Source: Clostridium lacusfryxellense (GTDB lineage Bacteria; Bacillota; Clostridia; Clostridiales; Clostridiaceae). From it: DNA of 64,000 nucleotides. Where the stretch lies: contig NZ_JAHLEB010000016.1 of NCBI RefSeq assembly GCF_018861735.1, forward strand, positions 1 through 64,000, read 5' to 3'. Under the pieces are notes generated by a model. That model did not search any database. It had not been told where the DNA came from and saw only the letters and a list, made by a program, of their open reading frames with translations. Position 1 is the first letter of the stretch. Every line of letters starts with the position of its first letter. A program made the translations under genes and the position numbers. Positions 7,637 through 16,636 of this stretch are shown here, in pieces.

Positions 7637-10033
7637 TTAATTCATTAACTTTATCACGAGTTTACATGATAAAAGTTGCTCTGAAGATGCAGTAATAATA
7701 ATTTCTCCTAAGTTTTTATCTGCTTGTACTATCAGTTGGCATAACCCTTTAAATACACGTCTAACATTCATCAGATCTGATTCATGGCTCATAGGATTTC
7801 CATTACCAACTCCCAGTAGTTTACCATTTCCCTCAATGTTGAACTTTATGAGGTTATCTGCTGTTGGAATAACTCTGCCTTTTTCATCAACAACTTTGAC
7901 AGTTATTATTGATACATCAACACCATCAGCTTTTATAATTTCTCTATCCGCTGAAAGTTCTATTTTATACGCGGCGCCAGTAGTTATGGCCTTGTACTCA
8001 CAAACCGTTTTACCTTTTTTTGTTCCAATGGCAAGAAGCTCTCCCGGCTCATATTCTACCTCGCTCCAAATTAAATACCAATTTTTCTCCATAACCTTTT
8101 TGCCTTTGCTCTTTCCATTAACAAAAATCTCAATCTCATCACAATTACTATAGCAATAAACGTCAATAGGCTTCCCTACTTTATCAGGCCAGTTCCAGTG
8201 TGGACAAACATGCAGCACATCTTCACTACTCCACCAAGATTTGAAATAGTAATAGTTGTCCTTTGGGAATCCACAGGTATCCATAACACCAAATTGAGTT
8301 CCTATAGCAGGCCATGTAAAAGGTGCTGGCTCACCTCTGTAATCAAAGCCCGTCCAGATAAATGTACCACTAACCCATGAGTTTTCTGCAGTAAACTTCC
8401 ACTGCTTCTCACCTTCATTAAGCCTTTTAAATTTTGGGTCATAGCCGAAAACCTCGCATTTATCTTCATCTGTTTCATAACAGCCCCTAGTCCACATACT
8501 TGAATAGGTTTCTGTTCCTATTGTAGGTTGATCTGGCATTGCCTCATGATACCTTTCCCATAAGTGTTCATGATAATTAAAGCCCATTACATCAAGCTCT
8601 TTTGTAGTAGGAAAAACAGTAGTAACATCCTCAAACTTGTTTACACCATCCCAAAACACAATTGCTGCCGTAACAGGTCTTGTAGGATCAAGTTTTCTGG
8701 TAATACTTCTTAGTGTTCGTGCTATACGCCCACCTTCTTCTGTCTGTTGGAGGCTTCCTTCTTCATTTCCAATAGCCCAAATAAATACTGATGGATGATT
8801 TCTATCTCTTAAAATTAAGCTCTCTAACTGCTCAATATTTTCTTTTGAACTACTCAAAATTCTGTTTTCATCCATTACAAGAATACCTAATCTATCACAT
8901 ATATCAAGTACCTCAGGTGTAGGAGGGTTATGCGAGCATCTGTAAGCGTTACAGCCCATCTCCTTTAATTTTTGGAGTCTAAATTCGTTTATTCTATCAG
9001 TTATTGCAATACCCACTCCTGCATGGTTTTGGTGACAACAGACACCCTTTATTTTAATAGCTTCGCCATTTAGGAAAAAACCTTTATCTTTATCAAAATT
9101 CATATTTCTTATGCCAAAGATAGTTTCATAACGATCTACTTCCACATCTTCTTGTATAATAATAGAGATAACCTTATACAGGTTTGGCTGATCTATAGAC
9201 CATAGCTTTGCATCCTCAATACTTATTATTTGATGAATAGCTGTATCATCCAATCCATCTACTTCACCCGCGGATTCTATTTTTGAAACATTATTACCTG
9301 CTGAATCAATGATTTTTGTCACAAGCCTAAAATTAACCTTAGCATCATATTTATTATCTATTGATGTGTGGATTTCTATTTTTGCGTTAGCCTTTCCTGA
9401 ACTTGTGTCTTTTTCAAAAGTACTTGTAACAAAAACACCGCCTAAAGGCTTTACATGTAATGGTTCTACCTTAACTAGCCATACGTGTCTGTATATTCCT
9501 CCGCCTTCATAGGCCCATAGTTCATGTCCAGTTGAATCTACTCTCACTGCAAGTAAGCTTTCTTTGCCATAATTAATAAAATCGGTGACATCATAATAAA
9601 AACCGGTAAATCCACTTTGATGGTTTCCTACAAAAAAATGGTTTAGATATACTGTACTGTCCCTGTATACTCCATCAAAAAAAATATAGAAACGCTTACC
9701 TTTATCCTCTTTTGCTACATTTATTTTCTTTCTGTACCAGCCTACACTACCTTCGAGAGAACCAGCTAGAACAAGTCTGCTGTCAATTGCCTCCATGGCA
9801 GGAATTTCGTTTTTATAACTAAAATCCTCGTTTACCCTTTTATAATTACCTTCTAAAGTAAAATCATGGGGTAGGTTTACAGTTTTCCACTTAGTATCGT
9901 CAAAATCTATTTTGGTAGCTCCAAAATCAAAAGCACCACCTTTTGAACCAGCCCATCTTTCTGTAGTTGTCTTAGGTGATAAATCAGCATTATAAAAACG
10001 CCAATTAGAATCCAATAATTCCTTCGTTCTCAT
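7637..10033 (-). CDS. GH2-family beta-glycosidase (galactosidase/glucuronidase-like)
   Basis: A 798-residue cytoplasmic GH2 enzyme. Order of parts: jelly-roll sugar-binding domain (DSNWRF to about 190, with GVYRDSTVYLN), immunoglobulin-like domain, TIM barrel with acid/base Glu424 in IWAIGNEEGS and nucleophile Glu508 in TIGTETYSS, and C-terminal sandwich domains beginning near HVCPHWNWP. The length and the C-terminal domains are those of the shorter beta-galactosidase group rather than LacZ. Its ATG directly follows the GH37 stop codon, and its GAGGAG site lies inside the GH37 gene, so translation is coupled. A 3' remnant of a close paralogue survives at 2167-2285. Confidence 0.85.
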   Translation of the reverse strand: MRTKELLDSNWRFYNADLSPKTTTERWAGSKGGAFDFGATKIDFDDTKWKTVNLPHDFTLEGNYKRVNEDFSYKNEIPAMEAIDSRLVLAGSLEGSVGWYRKKINVAKEDKGKRFYIFFDGVYRDSTVYLNHFFVGNHQSGFTGFYYDVTDFINYGKESLLAVRVDSTGHELWAYEGGGIYRHVWLVKVEPLHVKPLGGVFVTSTFEKDTSSGKANAKIEIHTSIDNKYDAKVNFRLVTKIIDSAGNNVSKIESAGEVDGLDDTAIHQIISIEDAKLWSIDQPNLYKVISIIIQEDVEVDRYETIFGIRNMNFDKDKGFFLNGEAIKIKGVCCHQNHAGVGIAITDRINEFRLQKLKEMGCNAYRCSHNPPTPEVLDICDRLGILVMDENRILSSSKENIEQLESLILRDRNHPSVFIWAIGNEEGSLQQTEEGGRIARTLRSITRKLDPTRPVTAAIVFWDGVNKFEDVTTVFPTTKELDVMGFNYHEHLWERYHEAMPDQPTIGTETYSSMWTRGCYETDEDKCEVFGYDPKFKRLNEGEKQWKFTAENSWVSGTFIWTGFDYRGEPAPFTWPAIGTQFGVMDTCGFPKDNYYYFKSWWSSEDVLHVCPHWNWPDKVGKPIDVYCYSNCDEIEIFVNGKSKGKKVMEKNWYLIWSEVEYEPGELLAIGTKKGKTVCEYKAITTGAAYKIELSADREIIKADGVDVSIITVKVVDEKGRVIPTADNLIKFNIEGNGKLLGVGNGNPMSHESDLMNVRRVFKGLCQLIVQADKNLGEIIITASSEQLLSCKLVIKLMN

Positions 10034-11278
10034 TTAAATCAACTCCTCTAGAGCTATAAATACACCTGCAGTCCAACCAAGCATAGACGGCATTTCATAT
10101 TCATTAGCCACATTTATAGTTCCATCAATTACATTATACTTCTCCCACAACTTATTGGTAGTGCCGTAATTCTTTATTACTGTATTAACGTACTTTTCTG
10201 CAATTCTCTTAGCATCATCTTTGTAGCCATAGTTCATAAGTCCCATAGCTGCAATATATTGAAGGGGTGCCCAGCCATTTGGGTAATCCCATTGATACAA
10301 AGAATCTCTTTCTCCTGGTTTACAAGTTGCAAGTCCAAAGGGATTTTCGAAAATTTCTATATTCTTCACAGTGCTCTCTGCTTGCTGCTGACTAGCTAAA
10401 TTAACCCATAATGGGTGAAATACTGCCAATGATTCCACCTTACTAAAAGCATTATTTATAAAATCATAATCTACGAACAATTTTCTTGTTTCGTCCCAGC
10501 AATATTTATTTACAAGTTCTTTCCTTTTTTCTGCCCTATCTTTCCATAGCTTATCTTCATTCTTGTTTAAGATAGTGCTAAAATATTCAAAATTCTTTTC
10601 ATATATAAAAAGATTGCAGTTTAAATCAACAGGAATAAAATCTGTGCATCTTCCTTCAAAACGAGGATTAAAGTCCCAACCTGATTCACATTCCGCTATA
10701 TAGTGCCTACCTATAAGTGCTTTAGCATCCTCATCCACGTCTATGGGTTTTACCTTTTGAGGCATACGATTGTATATATGTTCAAACATACCTAGTTCTG
10801 TTTCTGTATCTGCATCAACAAAATATCTATTAAGACCTATCGGTGTTATTCTCTTTTTCATCCAAAAGTCATACTCTATTTTCAAGGTCTCATAAGCTCT
10901 TTCAAGCCACTCTTTATCCTTATATATATTAAACACATCTCTAACCATCATTGATAGATAAGGGGGTTGAGATCGATTTAAGTAAAGTTCTCTATTTCCA
11001 TTAGGCATAAAACCATATTTGCTTACCATATAAAGTATATTATCTGTGTTGCTTTTAGCTAGGTTTTCAAAACCTTGTCTAAGCAATCCTTGATTAGTAA
11101 AATACGTATCCCAATAATACATCTCCTGAAAACCACCACTTATAGATGGAACAACATATGGATATGGCATACCTAAAAGGGTTCCTTCATCCTCTACATT
11201 ATTTCTTACAGTCTTAATCCAATTGTTTTTTATATAACTTAGCACTGACTCAATTTCAGTGTGTTCAATATTATTCAT
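10034..11278 (-). CDS. GH37 (trehalase-family) glycosidase
   Basis: A 414-residue (alpha/alpha)6-barrel type protein. It carries close versions of both trehalase signatures: SGGFQEMYYWDTYF near residue 50 and YQWDYPNGWAPLQYI near 330, plus PNGNRELYLNRSQPP. It is shorter than typical bacterial trehalases and has no signal peptide, and the family includes members of unknown specificity, so a trehalose substrate is not assured. It is the first gene of the glycosidase operon, preceded by promoter copy 2 (11348-11417). Neighbours suggest it acts on an oligosaccharide of the same source as the GH2, GH31 and GH30 substrates. Confidence 0.78.
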   Translation of the reverse strand: MNNIEHTEIESVLSYIKNNWIKTVRNNVEDEGTLLGMPYPYVVPSISGGFQEMYYWDTYFTNQGLLRQGFENLAKSNTDNILYMVSKYGFMPNGNRELYLNRSQPPYLSMMVRDVFNIYKDKEWLERAYETLKIEYDFWMKKRITPIGLNRYFVDADTETELGMFEHIYNRMPQKVKPIDVDEDAKALIGRHYIAECESGWDFNPRFEGRCTDFIPVDLNCNLFIYEKNFEYFSTILNKNEDKLWKDRAEKRKELVNKYCWDETRKLFVDYDFINNAFSKVESLAVFHPLWVNLASQQQAESTVKNIEIFENPFGLATCKPGERDSLYQWDYPNGWAPLQYIAAMGLMNYGYKDDAKRIAEKYVNTVIKNYGTTNKLWEKYNVIDGTINVANEYEMPSMLGWTAGVFIALEELI

Positions 11279-11347
11279 TTAAAATTCGCCTCCTTACTTT
11301 TTATCTTACTTTACTCCATCCTCAAACATGACATGGCTTTCAGCATC

Positions 11348-11417
11348 AGTATATATCGTTTTCATTAACATTACTATTATGCTAATCAACTAAACATAAT
11401 AGTAAAACAACGATTTT
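11348..11417 (-). promoter_or_regulatory. Activator-type promoter, copy 2 of 3
   Basis: Minus strand: GTTGTTTTACTATTA and GTTGATTAGC half-sites 21 bp apart, 14 bp to TAGTAA (11371-11376), 17 bp to TATACT (11348-11353). The spacings equal those of copies 1 and 3. It drives the GH37-GH2-GH31-GH38-GH30 operon; the start codon is 70 bases from the -10. Confidence 0.8.
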
Positions 11418-11435
11418 ATTTTTAATAACTATAAA

Positions 11436-11467
11436 TAAAGCACAAATAGATATATCCATTTGTGCTT
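11436..11467 (-). terminator. Terminator of the nucleoside hydrolase unit
   Basis: AAAGCACAAAT pairs with ATTTGTGCTTT around a 10-base loop. It lies 26 bases past the nucleoside hydrolase stop. An almost identical hairpin follows the YesM gene at 14829-14867, so the whole intergenic module (promoter element plus terminator) is duplicated. Confidence 0.8.
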
Positions 11468-11492
11468 TACCCTTTTCCTCCTAAATTTTTAA

Positions 11493-12422
11493 CTAGATTG
11501 ATGTTTTTACCAAAAGTATATCGATATATTCCTCGATTTCATGTACAGGCGCTAAATTCTTGATGTAGTAATGCATCCCATCGTTACTGGGCTTAAACCA
11601 AGTTACACCTTCCTTGTCCACGGTAACCTTACCATTCTCTGAAAGCTCCCAAAGTTTACAACCACCTCTTATTGCATAAATAACTGTAATCAAATCCCAG
11701 CTCATTCTTCCCTGTCCATTTGTGTACAACTCATATGATTTTTTTACGGGATTATTTTCAGATGTACCATGCATAAGTGTTCGTCCTGTAATAATAGGAT
11801 CTCCTACCTCCCATGGGCTGAAAATAATTGGCGACTTCCAATCGTGAAAAACTCTTTGTGCCGAAGGAATATCCATAAGAACATTCCATTCGGAAAGGAG
11901 TTGTCCATTGTTATCCGCTACAAATCTTCCAGCCATAACAACTAGCGCTTTCACTTTAAGTTCCACTAATTCATCCCCTGATAAAGGACTAAATTCGTCA
12001 GGAGATGAGTCTAATAAATTAGCTAAGTTAATTAATGGTCCTATACCGATAACTGTTACACTTCCATCTTCTGCCCGAGATAACAACTTTCTAAACAAGC
12101 AAACCGCATCAGGAGCATTATTATCTTTGTAAGCATTATCAAAATTTTCAGTAACATATCGATTATATTTTTCATACTCCTCACCAACTAAAAAACCTTC
12201 TGTTTTTAAGATTCCTATTGGAATATGACCATGATTGTAAAAACGATTAATTGCATCTATACACCCTGCTCCATAAATACTAGATGTACAGTGAGTTACA
12301 CCAAGTATTTTAGCTTCTCCCATATCTTCAAGCACATTAAGTATTGCCAATGCTCCTGCGTCATCGCAATCGGGACCTATGTCTGTATCCAAAATAACTG
12401 ACAATTCTTTCTGTTTCTCCAT
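11493..12422 (-). CDS. Inosine-uridine-type nucleoside hydrolase
   Basis: A 309-residue member of the IunH/RihA family, which hydrolyses N-ribosidic bonds. The diagnostic N-terminal Ca-binding cluster appears as ILDTDIGPDCDDAGAL, and VTVIGIGPLINLANLL and SEWNVLMDIPSA follow in family order. No signal peptide. It lies 70 bases downstream of the broken GH3 gene and shares its promoter (copy 3). A nucleoside hydrolase in a glycosidase locus is unexpected; some family members may act on other N- or O-ribosides, so its real substrate could be a sugar conjugate. That part is inference. Confidence 0.82.
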   Translation of the reverse strand: MEKQKELSVILDTDIGPDCDDAGALAILNVLEDMGEAKILGVTHCTSSIYGAGCIDAINRFYNHGHIPIGILKTEGFLVGEEYEKYNRYVTENFDNAYKDNNAPDAVCLFRKLLSRAEDGSVTVIGIGPLINLANLLDSSPDEFSPLSGDELVELKVKALVVMAGRFVADNNGQLLSEWNVLMDIPSAQRVFHDWKSPIIFSPWEVGDPIITGRTLMHGTSENNPVKKSYELYTNGQGRMSWDLITVIYAIRGGCKLWELSENGKVTVDKEGVTWFKPSNDGMHYYIKNLAPVHEIEEYIDILLVKTSI

Positions 12423-12492
12423 GCTAATACCTCCAATTATTCTCCTAACTCAAGTTTTAATTCTAGCACTGCAATACTCATAATAATTTTCT

Positions 12493-14661
12493 TTACTCCA
12501 TTGATTTCCTGACTTCAAACTCTACTTTTAATTCTGACATGCAGTCTCCACCTATCCAAACAGTAAACTTTCCTGGCTCTAATTGAATACTACCATCTCT
12601 ACCGTAAAAAGATAACTCCTCCACGCCTAGGACAAAGCTTACCCTTTCACAATCACCTGGTTTTATAAAAACTCCTTTAAAACCTTTTAATTCCTTCACA
12701 GGTCTTGAACAACTTGCCACCTTGTCTCTTATATAACACTGAACCACTTCTTCTCCAGGTACACTTCCTGTATTAGTAACATTAGCGCTGACTTCAATAT
12801 AATCTCCTACTTTTATGACTTCCTTGTTAAGGGTTATGCTATCATACTTGAAGGTGGTGAAACTCAAACCGTAGCCAAAAGGAAACAATGGTTTTCCTGT
12901 GGTGTCTTGATAATTCCAACCGCTTAAGCAGTTATAATATTCATCTATAGGTCTCCCATTACTCTTGTGATTGTAGTAAAGAGGGACCTGTCCAATGCTA
13001 TTTAAAAAAGTAACAGGTAGCTTCCCACTTGGATTCACATTACCAAAAAGTATGTCTGCTACAGCTAAACCGCCTTGAGTCCCAGGGTGCCATGTATATA
13101 ATACAGCATCTGATAACTGGCAAACCCTTTCTATATTAAGTGGCCTTCCTGAGCAAATAACCGATACTATGGGCTTGCCCAGATGTTTTAAAAGCTCTAT
13201 CATTTCTGTCTGACCCGGTGGTAGCAATATGTCTGCAATGCAATTACCTTCACCGTTTCTATTATCACTTTCTCCTAATACAGCACTATAATGTCAGCTT
13301 TTCTTGCCTCATAAATCATATTATCCGTTAAGGCACCTAAAGAAGTTATAATCTCAACCTCTGATGCTATAGTTCTCATTCCCTCCTCCACGGTTACTAC
13401 CCTATCTATGCTGCCATCAAGACACCAACTTCCGTTCATTGCCTTACGTTCTTTTGCCATTGGGCCAATAACAGCAATTTTTATCCCGCAACTTGATAGC
13501 GGTAGGACTTTATTATTTTTTAAAAGTACCATACTCCTTGAAGCTAACCTTCTTGCACATACAAGATGCTCAGGCTTTAGCATAACATCTTTTGCTAAAT
13601 TTATATCCGTATATGGTTTTTCAAATAAACCTAACTTAAATTTAATTGTTAGAATTCTTTTAACCGCATCTTCTACTCTTTCTATATCTATTTTTCCTGT
13701 CTTTATAAGTTTTTTTATATGTTTTTTATAACAGCTGCTAGCCATTTCCATGTCTACACCTGCATTAAAAGCCATTTCTGCTGCCTCTGCTTCATTTGCA
13801 GCTACGGATTGATGTAAGAGTTGTTTCACCGAATCCCAATCGCTAATTACAAATCCATTAAACCCCAGTTATCCCTTTAATACATCTGTAAGTAGATATT
13901 TGCTAGCTGTTACAGGCTCGCCGCCATTTTCATGAAAAGCTGACATTATAGTGCTAACTCCTGCTTCCACAGCCGCCTTAAAAGGAGGCAGATATATATT
14001 CCTAAGCGTATTATCACTTATTTCAACTGAATTATAATCTCTTCCACCCTCTGCTGCGCCATATCCAATATAGTGCTTTGCACAAGCTGCAATTTTACCA
14101 TCTTTACTCATATCCTCACCCTGTATACCTCTAACGGATGCTCTTGCCATAGCTGAACATAGGTAAGGGTCCTCTCCAAAACCTTCAATAATTCTCCCCC
14201 ATCTAGGATCCCTTGATATATCAAGCATAGGTGCAAAAGTCCAGTGAACAGCATCTGCTGAGGCTTCAAGTGCCATTAAAGAGGCTGCCTCTTCTTGAGT
14301 TGTGGATCAAAGCTTGCTGCTTGGGCCAATGGTACTGGAAATGAAGTACGATATCCATGTATTACATCTTTACCATTTATTACAGGTATCCAAGTCTGCT
14401 TTCTTCTACAGCTATGCGCTGAGCTTCATTACTTTCAGTAATATCTACAATAAGCTGTTCTTCACTACCTGCATGGGCGGTGAAAGCTAATATTCTCGAC
14501 CCAACCCTTCCCGCTTTTATTAGGCAATCTACTTCCTCAGTATTCTCCGTGCCCGCTGGCACTTGAGTGAGTTGCCCTATTTTTTCTTCAATGGTCATCC
14601 TTAAAAGTAAATCATCTACCCTTTCCAAAATGCTTGATTGCGGATTCTTATAGGTCTCCAT
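12493..14661 (-). pseudogene. GH3 beta-glycosidase, broken by three frameshifts and one nonsense codon
   Basis: Four open pieces (14661-14380, 13+ residues in a shifted frame, 14276-13275 and 13227-12493) together cover a complete GH3 enzyme of about 720 residues with a C-terminal fibronectin III-like domain. Reading through: the frame is lost near 14383 (RLG-[I]PVINGKDVIHGYRTS continues in another frame), again near 14302 before QEEAASLMALEA, a TAA at 13869-13871 stands where LKG-E-LGFNGFVISDW needs GAA, and the frame shifts near 13288 before VLGESDNRNGEG. The catalytic Asp of FVISDWD and the binding motif are otherwise intact, so inactivation is recent, or some indels are sequence errors. 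The nonsense codon cannot be explained as a homopolymer error. Upstream promoter copy 3 is intact and AAAAAAATGG-type start context precedes METYKN. Confidence 0.88.
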
Positions 14662-14738
14662 TTTTTTAAACCTCCGTTATGCTTAAATTTGCTGTTTCTT
14701 TAGTATATGTAGTGCTACGAATTCATCTTTCTAATACA

Positions 14739-14808
14739 AGTATACTTACTTTTAATAAGCTTTACTATTGCTTAAATCAACGAAATACAATATTAAAACA
14801 ACTATTTA
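14739..14808 (-). promoter_or_regulatory. Activator-type promoter, copy 3 of 3
   Basis: Minus strand: GTTGTTTTAATATTG and GTTGATTTAAG half-sites 21 bp apart, 14 bp to TAGTAA (14762-14767), 17 bp to TATACT (14739-14744). It serves the GH3 pseudogene and nucleoside hydrolase. Confidence 0.8.
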
Positions 14809-14828
14809 TATTTAAATTAGTTATACAT

Positions 14829-14867
14829 AAAAAAGCACAAATGGAGGTTACCATTTGTGCTTTTTAC
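14829..14867 (-). terminator. Terminator of the YesN-YesM operon
   Basis: AAAAAGCACAAATGG pairs with CCATTTGTGCTTTTT, followed by T residues on the minus strand. It is a near twin of the hairpin at 11436-11467. Confidence 0.85.
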
Positions 14868-14913
14868 TATTGCTATTGCTATTGTTATTGTTATTGTTAT
14901 TTCTATTGTTATT
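14868..14913. repeat. Period-6 microsatellite at the 3' end of the sensor kinase gene
   Basis: About seven units of TATTGT/TATTGC in tandem with small variations, lying between the terminator stem and the last codons of the histidine kinase gene. On the minus strand the kinase stop codon TAA falls inside the repeat, so unit-number change would not disturb the protein unless out of register. Confidence 0.8.
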
Positions 14914-16633
14914 TCGGGATTATAATCTTTATGGTTGTTCCAATGCCAATTCTGCTAAATATACTAACACCATATTGCTTTCCATAGTGAAGCCTGATTC
15001 GATCATTCACATTCCGTATACCATACCCTAGTGATTCCCCTTTAGGGTTAAAAATAAGTGAAATAGTTTCTTTTTTCATTCCTATTCCATTATCTATTAC
15101 CTTAAATATGATACTCTCATTAGTCATTTCTGCAACTATCCTAATATGAATATTCTCTTCATACCAAGCATGATTTAATGCATTCTCAACAAAAGGTTGG
15201 AGAATTAACTTCAGCGTAGTACATTTAAGAACTTTTTCATCAATGTCATAGCTTATTTTAAATCTATTTCCATACTTTATTTCCTGAATATCTATATATG
15301 CCTTAACTTGTTCAAGCTCTTCCCCTACCGCCATAACAGCCTTACCTTTATTTAAAGTAAGCCTATAAAATTTTACAAGAGATGATACCATTTCACTTAC
15401 CTTGTTTATCTCTCCCAAATTAGCTAAGCTATTAATTGAAGATAAAGTATTATATAAGAAGTGAGGATTTATCTGAGATTGTAGAGCCTCCAGCTCTATT
15501 GCCTTTTTATTTATTTCTGTAATATAACCCTCTTCTATAAGTTCTTGGATGTTATCTGCCATCTTATTAAAAGTCGACGATATATATCCAAACTCATCTT
15601 CCCCTGTATATTTAATTCTTTTTGTAAGTTCTCCCTCTTTAAAGCTTCTTATACTAATTACAATGTTTTTCACTTTTTTATCAAATCTTTTTGATATGAA
15701 AATTCCTAATATAGATACAATAATAAACGTTAATGAACATATTAATATAGTTACATTTCTAATTTTTGATGCCTCAGCATGTAATTCAGATTGTGACACC
15801 AAAGCTACAAGGCTCCACTTACCTCCATACAGATCTTTTTTTATTACAAAATCATCATCTGCTTTATCCTTAATTTTTTCTACTATAGAGTCTCCATTAC
15901 TGCTATATACTATTGTATTCCCCTTGTTTTCAATAAGATATAACTTTGAATTCTCTTCAACCTTGTAAGAGTTAATTGATTTAAACAAATCCTTCATGCT
16001 TACAACAATTCTTAGATAACCAATTTGTTCAAAATTATCATAACTTATAAATTTTCTAAGTAGAGATATATTATGATTTTTTGCATCATTTTCTACCTGT
16101 CTCCATACATTATCCTCATTTTCCTTTATAATATTTAAATACCACGACTTGCTGTAAATTCGTGATGAATTATAAATATTATAACTTCTATCATTAGATA
16201 AAGGTCTATCTGTTGGTGTATAACTCTCACTCATATTATTATTTTGTGTGTAAATATTTATAGAAATAGGATTAAGCGATAGGTTTGCATTCGACTTTAA
16301 AACTGGAATTAAATATAACCTAGTTAAATCATATAACCCATATGCATCTGACTTACTACTAAGAATATTTTGAAGACTATAATCATCAAACAATTGATTG
16401 GAAATTCTTTGTACATCTCCTATCTGAGTATCCACATTGTCCCTTGTTTGTTGAAGTACCTTAGTAAGATCTTCTTTAATATAACTAGTTCTAGAATTCG
16501 TGAGTGCTGTATAGGAATACACACCAATAATAACATCTGATAAAAGCACTAAAATTAAATACAACAACATTAATTTATTAGTAAAAGATAGAAAATATTT
16601 CTTAATTTTTGATTTTGTTTTATATATGCTCAA
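14909..16633 (-). CDS. YesM-type sensor histidine kinase
   Basis: A 574-residue membrane kinase. TM1 spans about residues 18-42, an extracellular sensor region (dCache-like) about 43-285, TM2 about 290-314, HAMP about 315-367. The phosphoacceptor His391 lies in QINPHFLYNTLSSINSL, the mark of the LytS/YesM histidine-kinase class, and the ATPase has FVENALNHAW (N box) and DNGIGM. It starts with TTG at 16633, 3 bases after the response-regulator stop, with AGGGTG upstream, so it is translationally coupled. It probably senses an extracellular sugar, perhaps with a binding protein, and controls the nearby glycosidase promoters. The link to those promoters is inference from position and promoter type. 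Confidence 0.88.
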   Translation of the reverse strand: MSIYKTKSKIKKYFLSFTNKLMLLYLILVLLSDVIIGVYSYTALTNSRTSYIKEDLTKVLQQTRDNVDTQIGDVQRISNQLFDDYSLQNILSSKSDAYGLYDLTRLYLIPVLKSNANLSLNPISINIYTQNNNMSESYTPTDRPLSNDRSYNIYNSSRIYSKSWYLNIIKENEDNVWRQVENDAKNHNISLLRKFISYDNFEQIGYLRIVVSMKDLFKSINSYKVEENSKLYLIENKGNTIVYSSNGDSIVEKIKDKADDDFVIKKDLYGGKWSLVALVSQSELHAEASKIRNVTILICSLTFIIVSILGIFISKRFDKKVKNIVISIRSFKEGELTKRIKYTGEDEFGYISSTFNKMADNIQELIEEGYITEINKKAIELEALQSQINPHFLYNTLSSINSLANLGEINKVSEMVSSLVKFYRLTLNKGKAVMAVGEELEQVKAYIDIQEIKYGNRFKISYDIDEKVLKCTTLKLILQPFVENALNHAWYEENIHIRIVAEMTNESIIFKVIDNGIGMKKETISLIFNPKGESLGYGIRNVNDRIRLHYGKQYGVSIFSRIGIGTTIKIIIPK

Positions 16634-16636
16634 ATC

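Noticed and set aside
14868-14913. A CRISPR-like array
   Set aside because: The units are six bases and contiguous with no spacers; it is a microsatellite.
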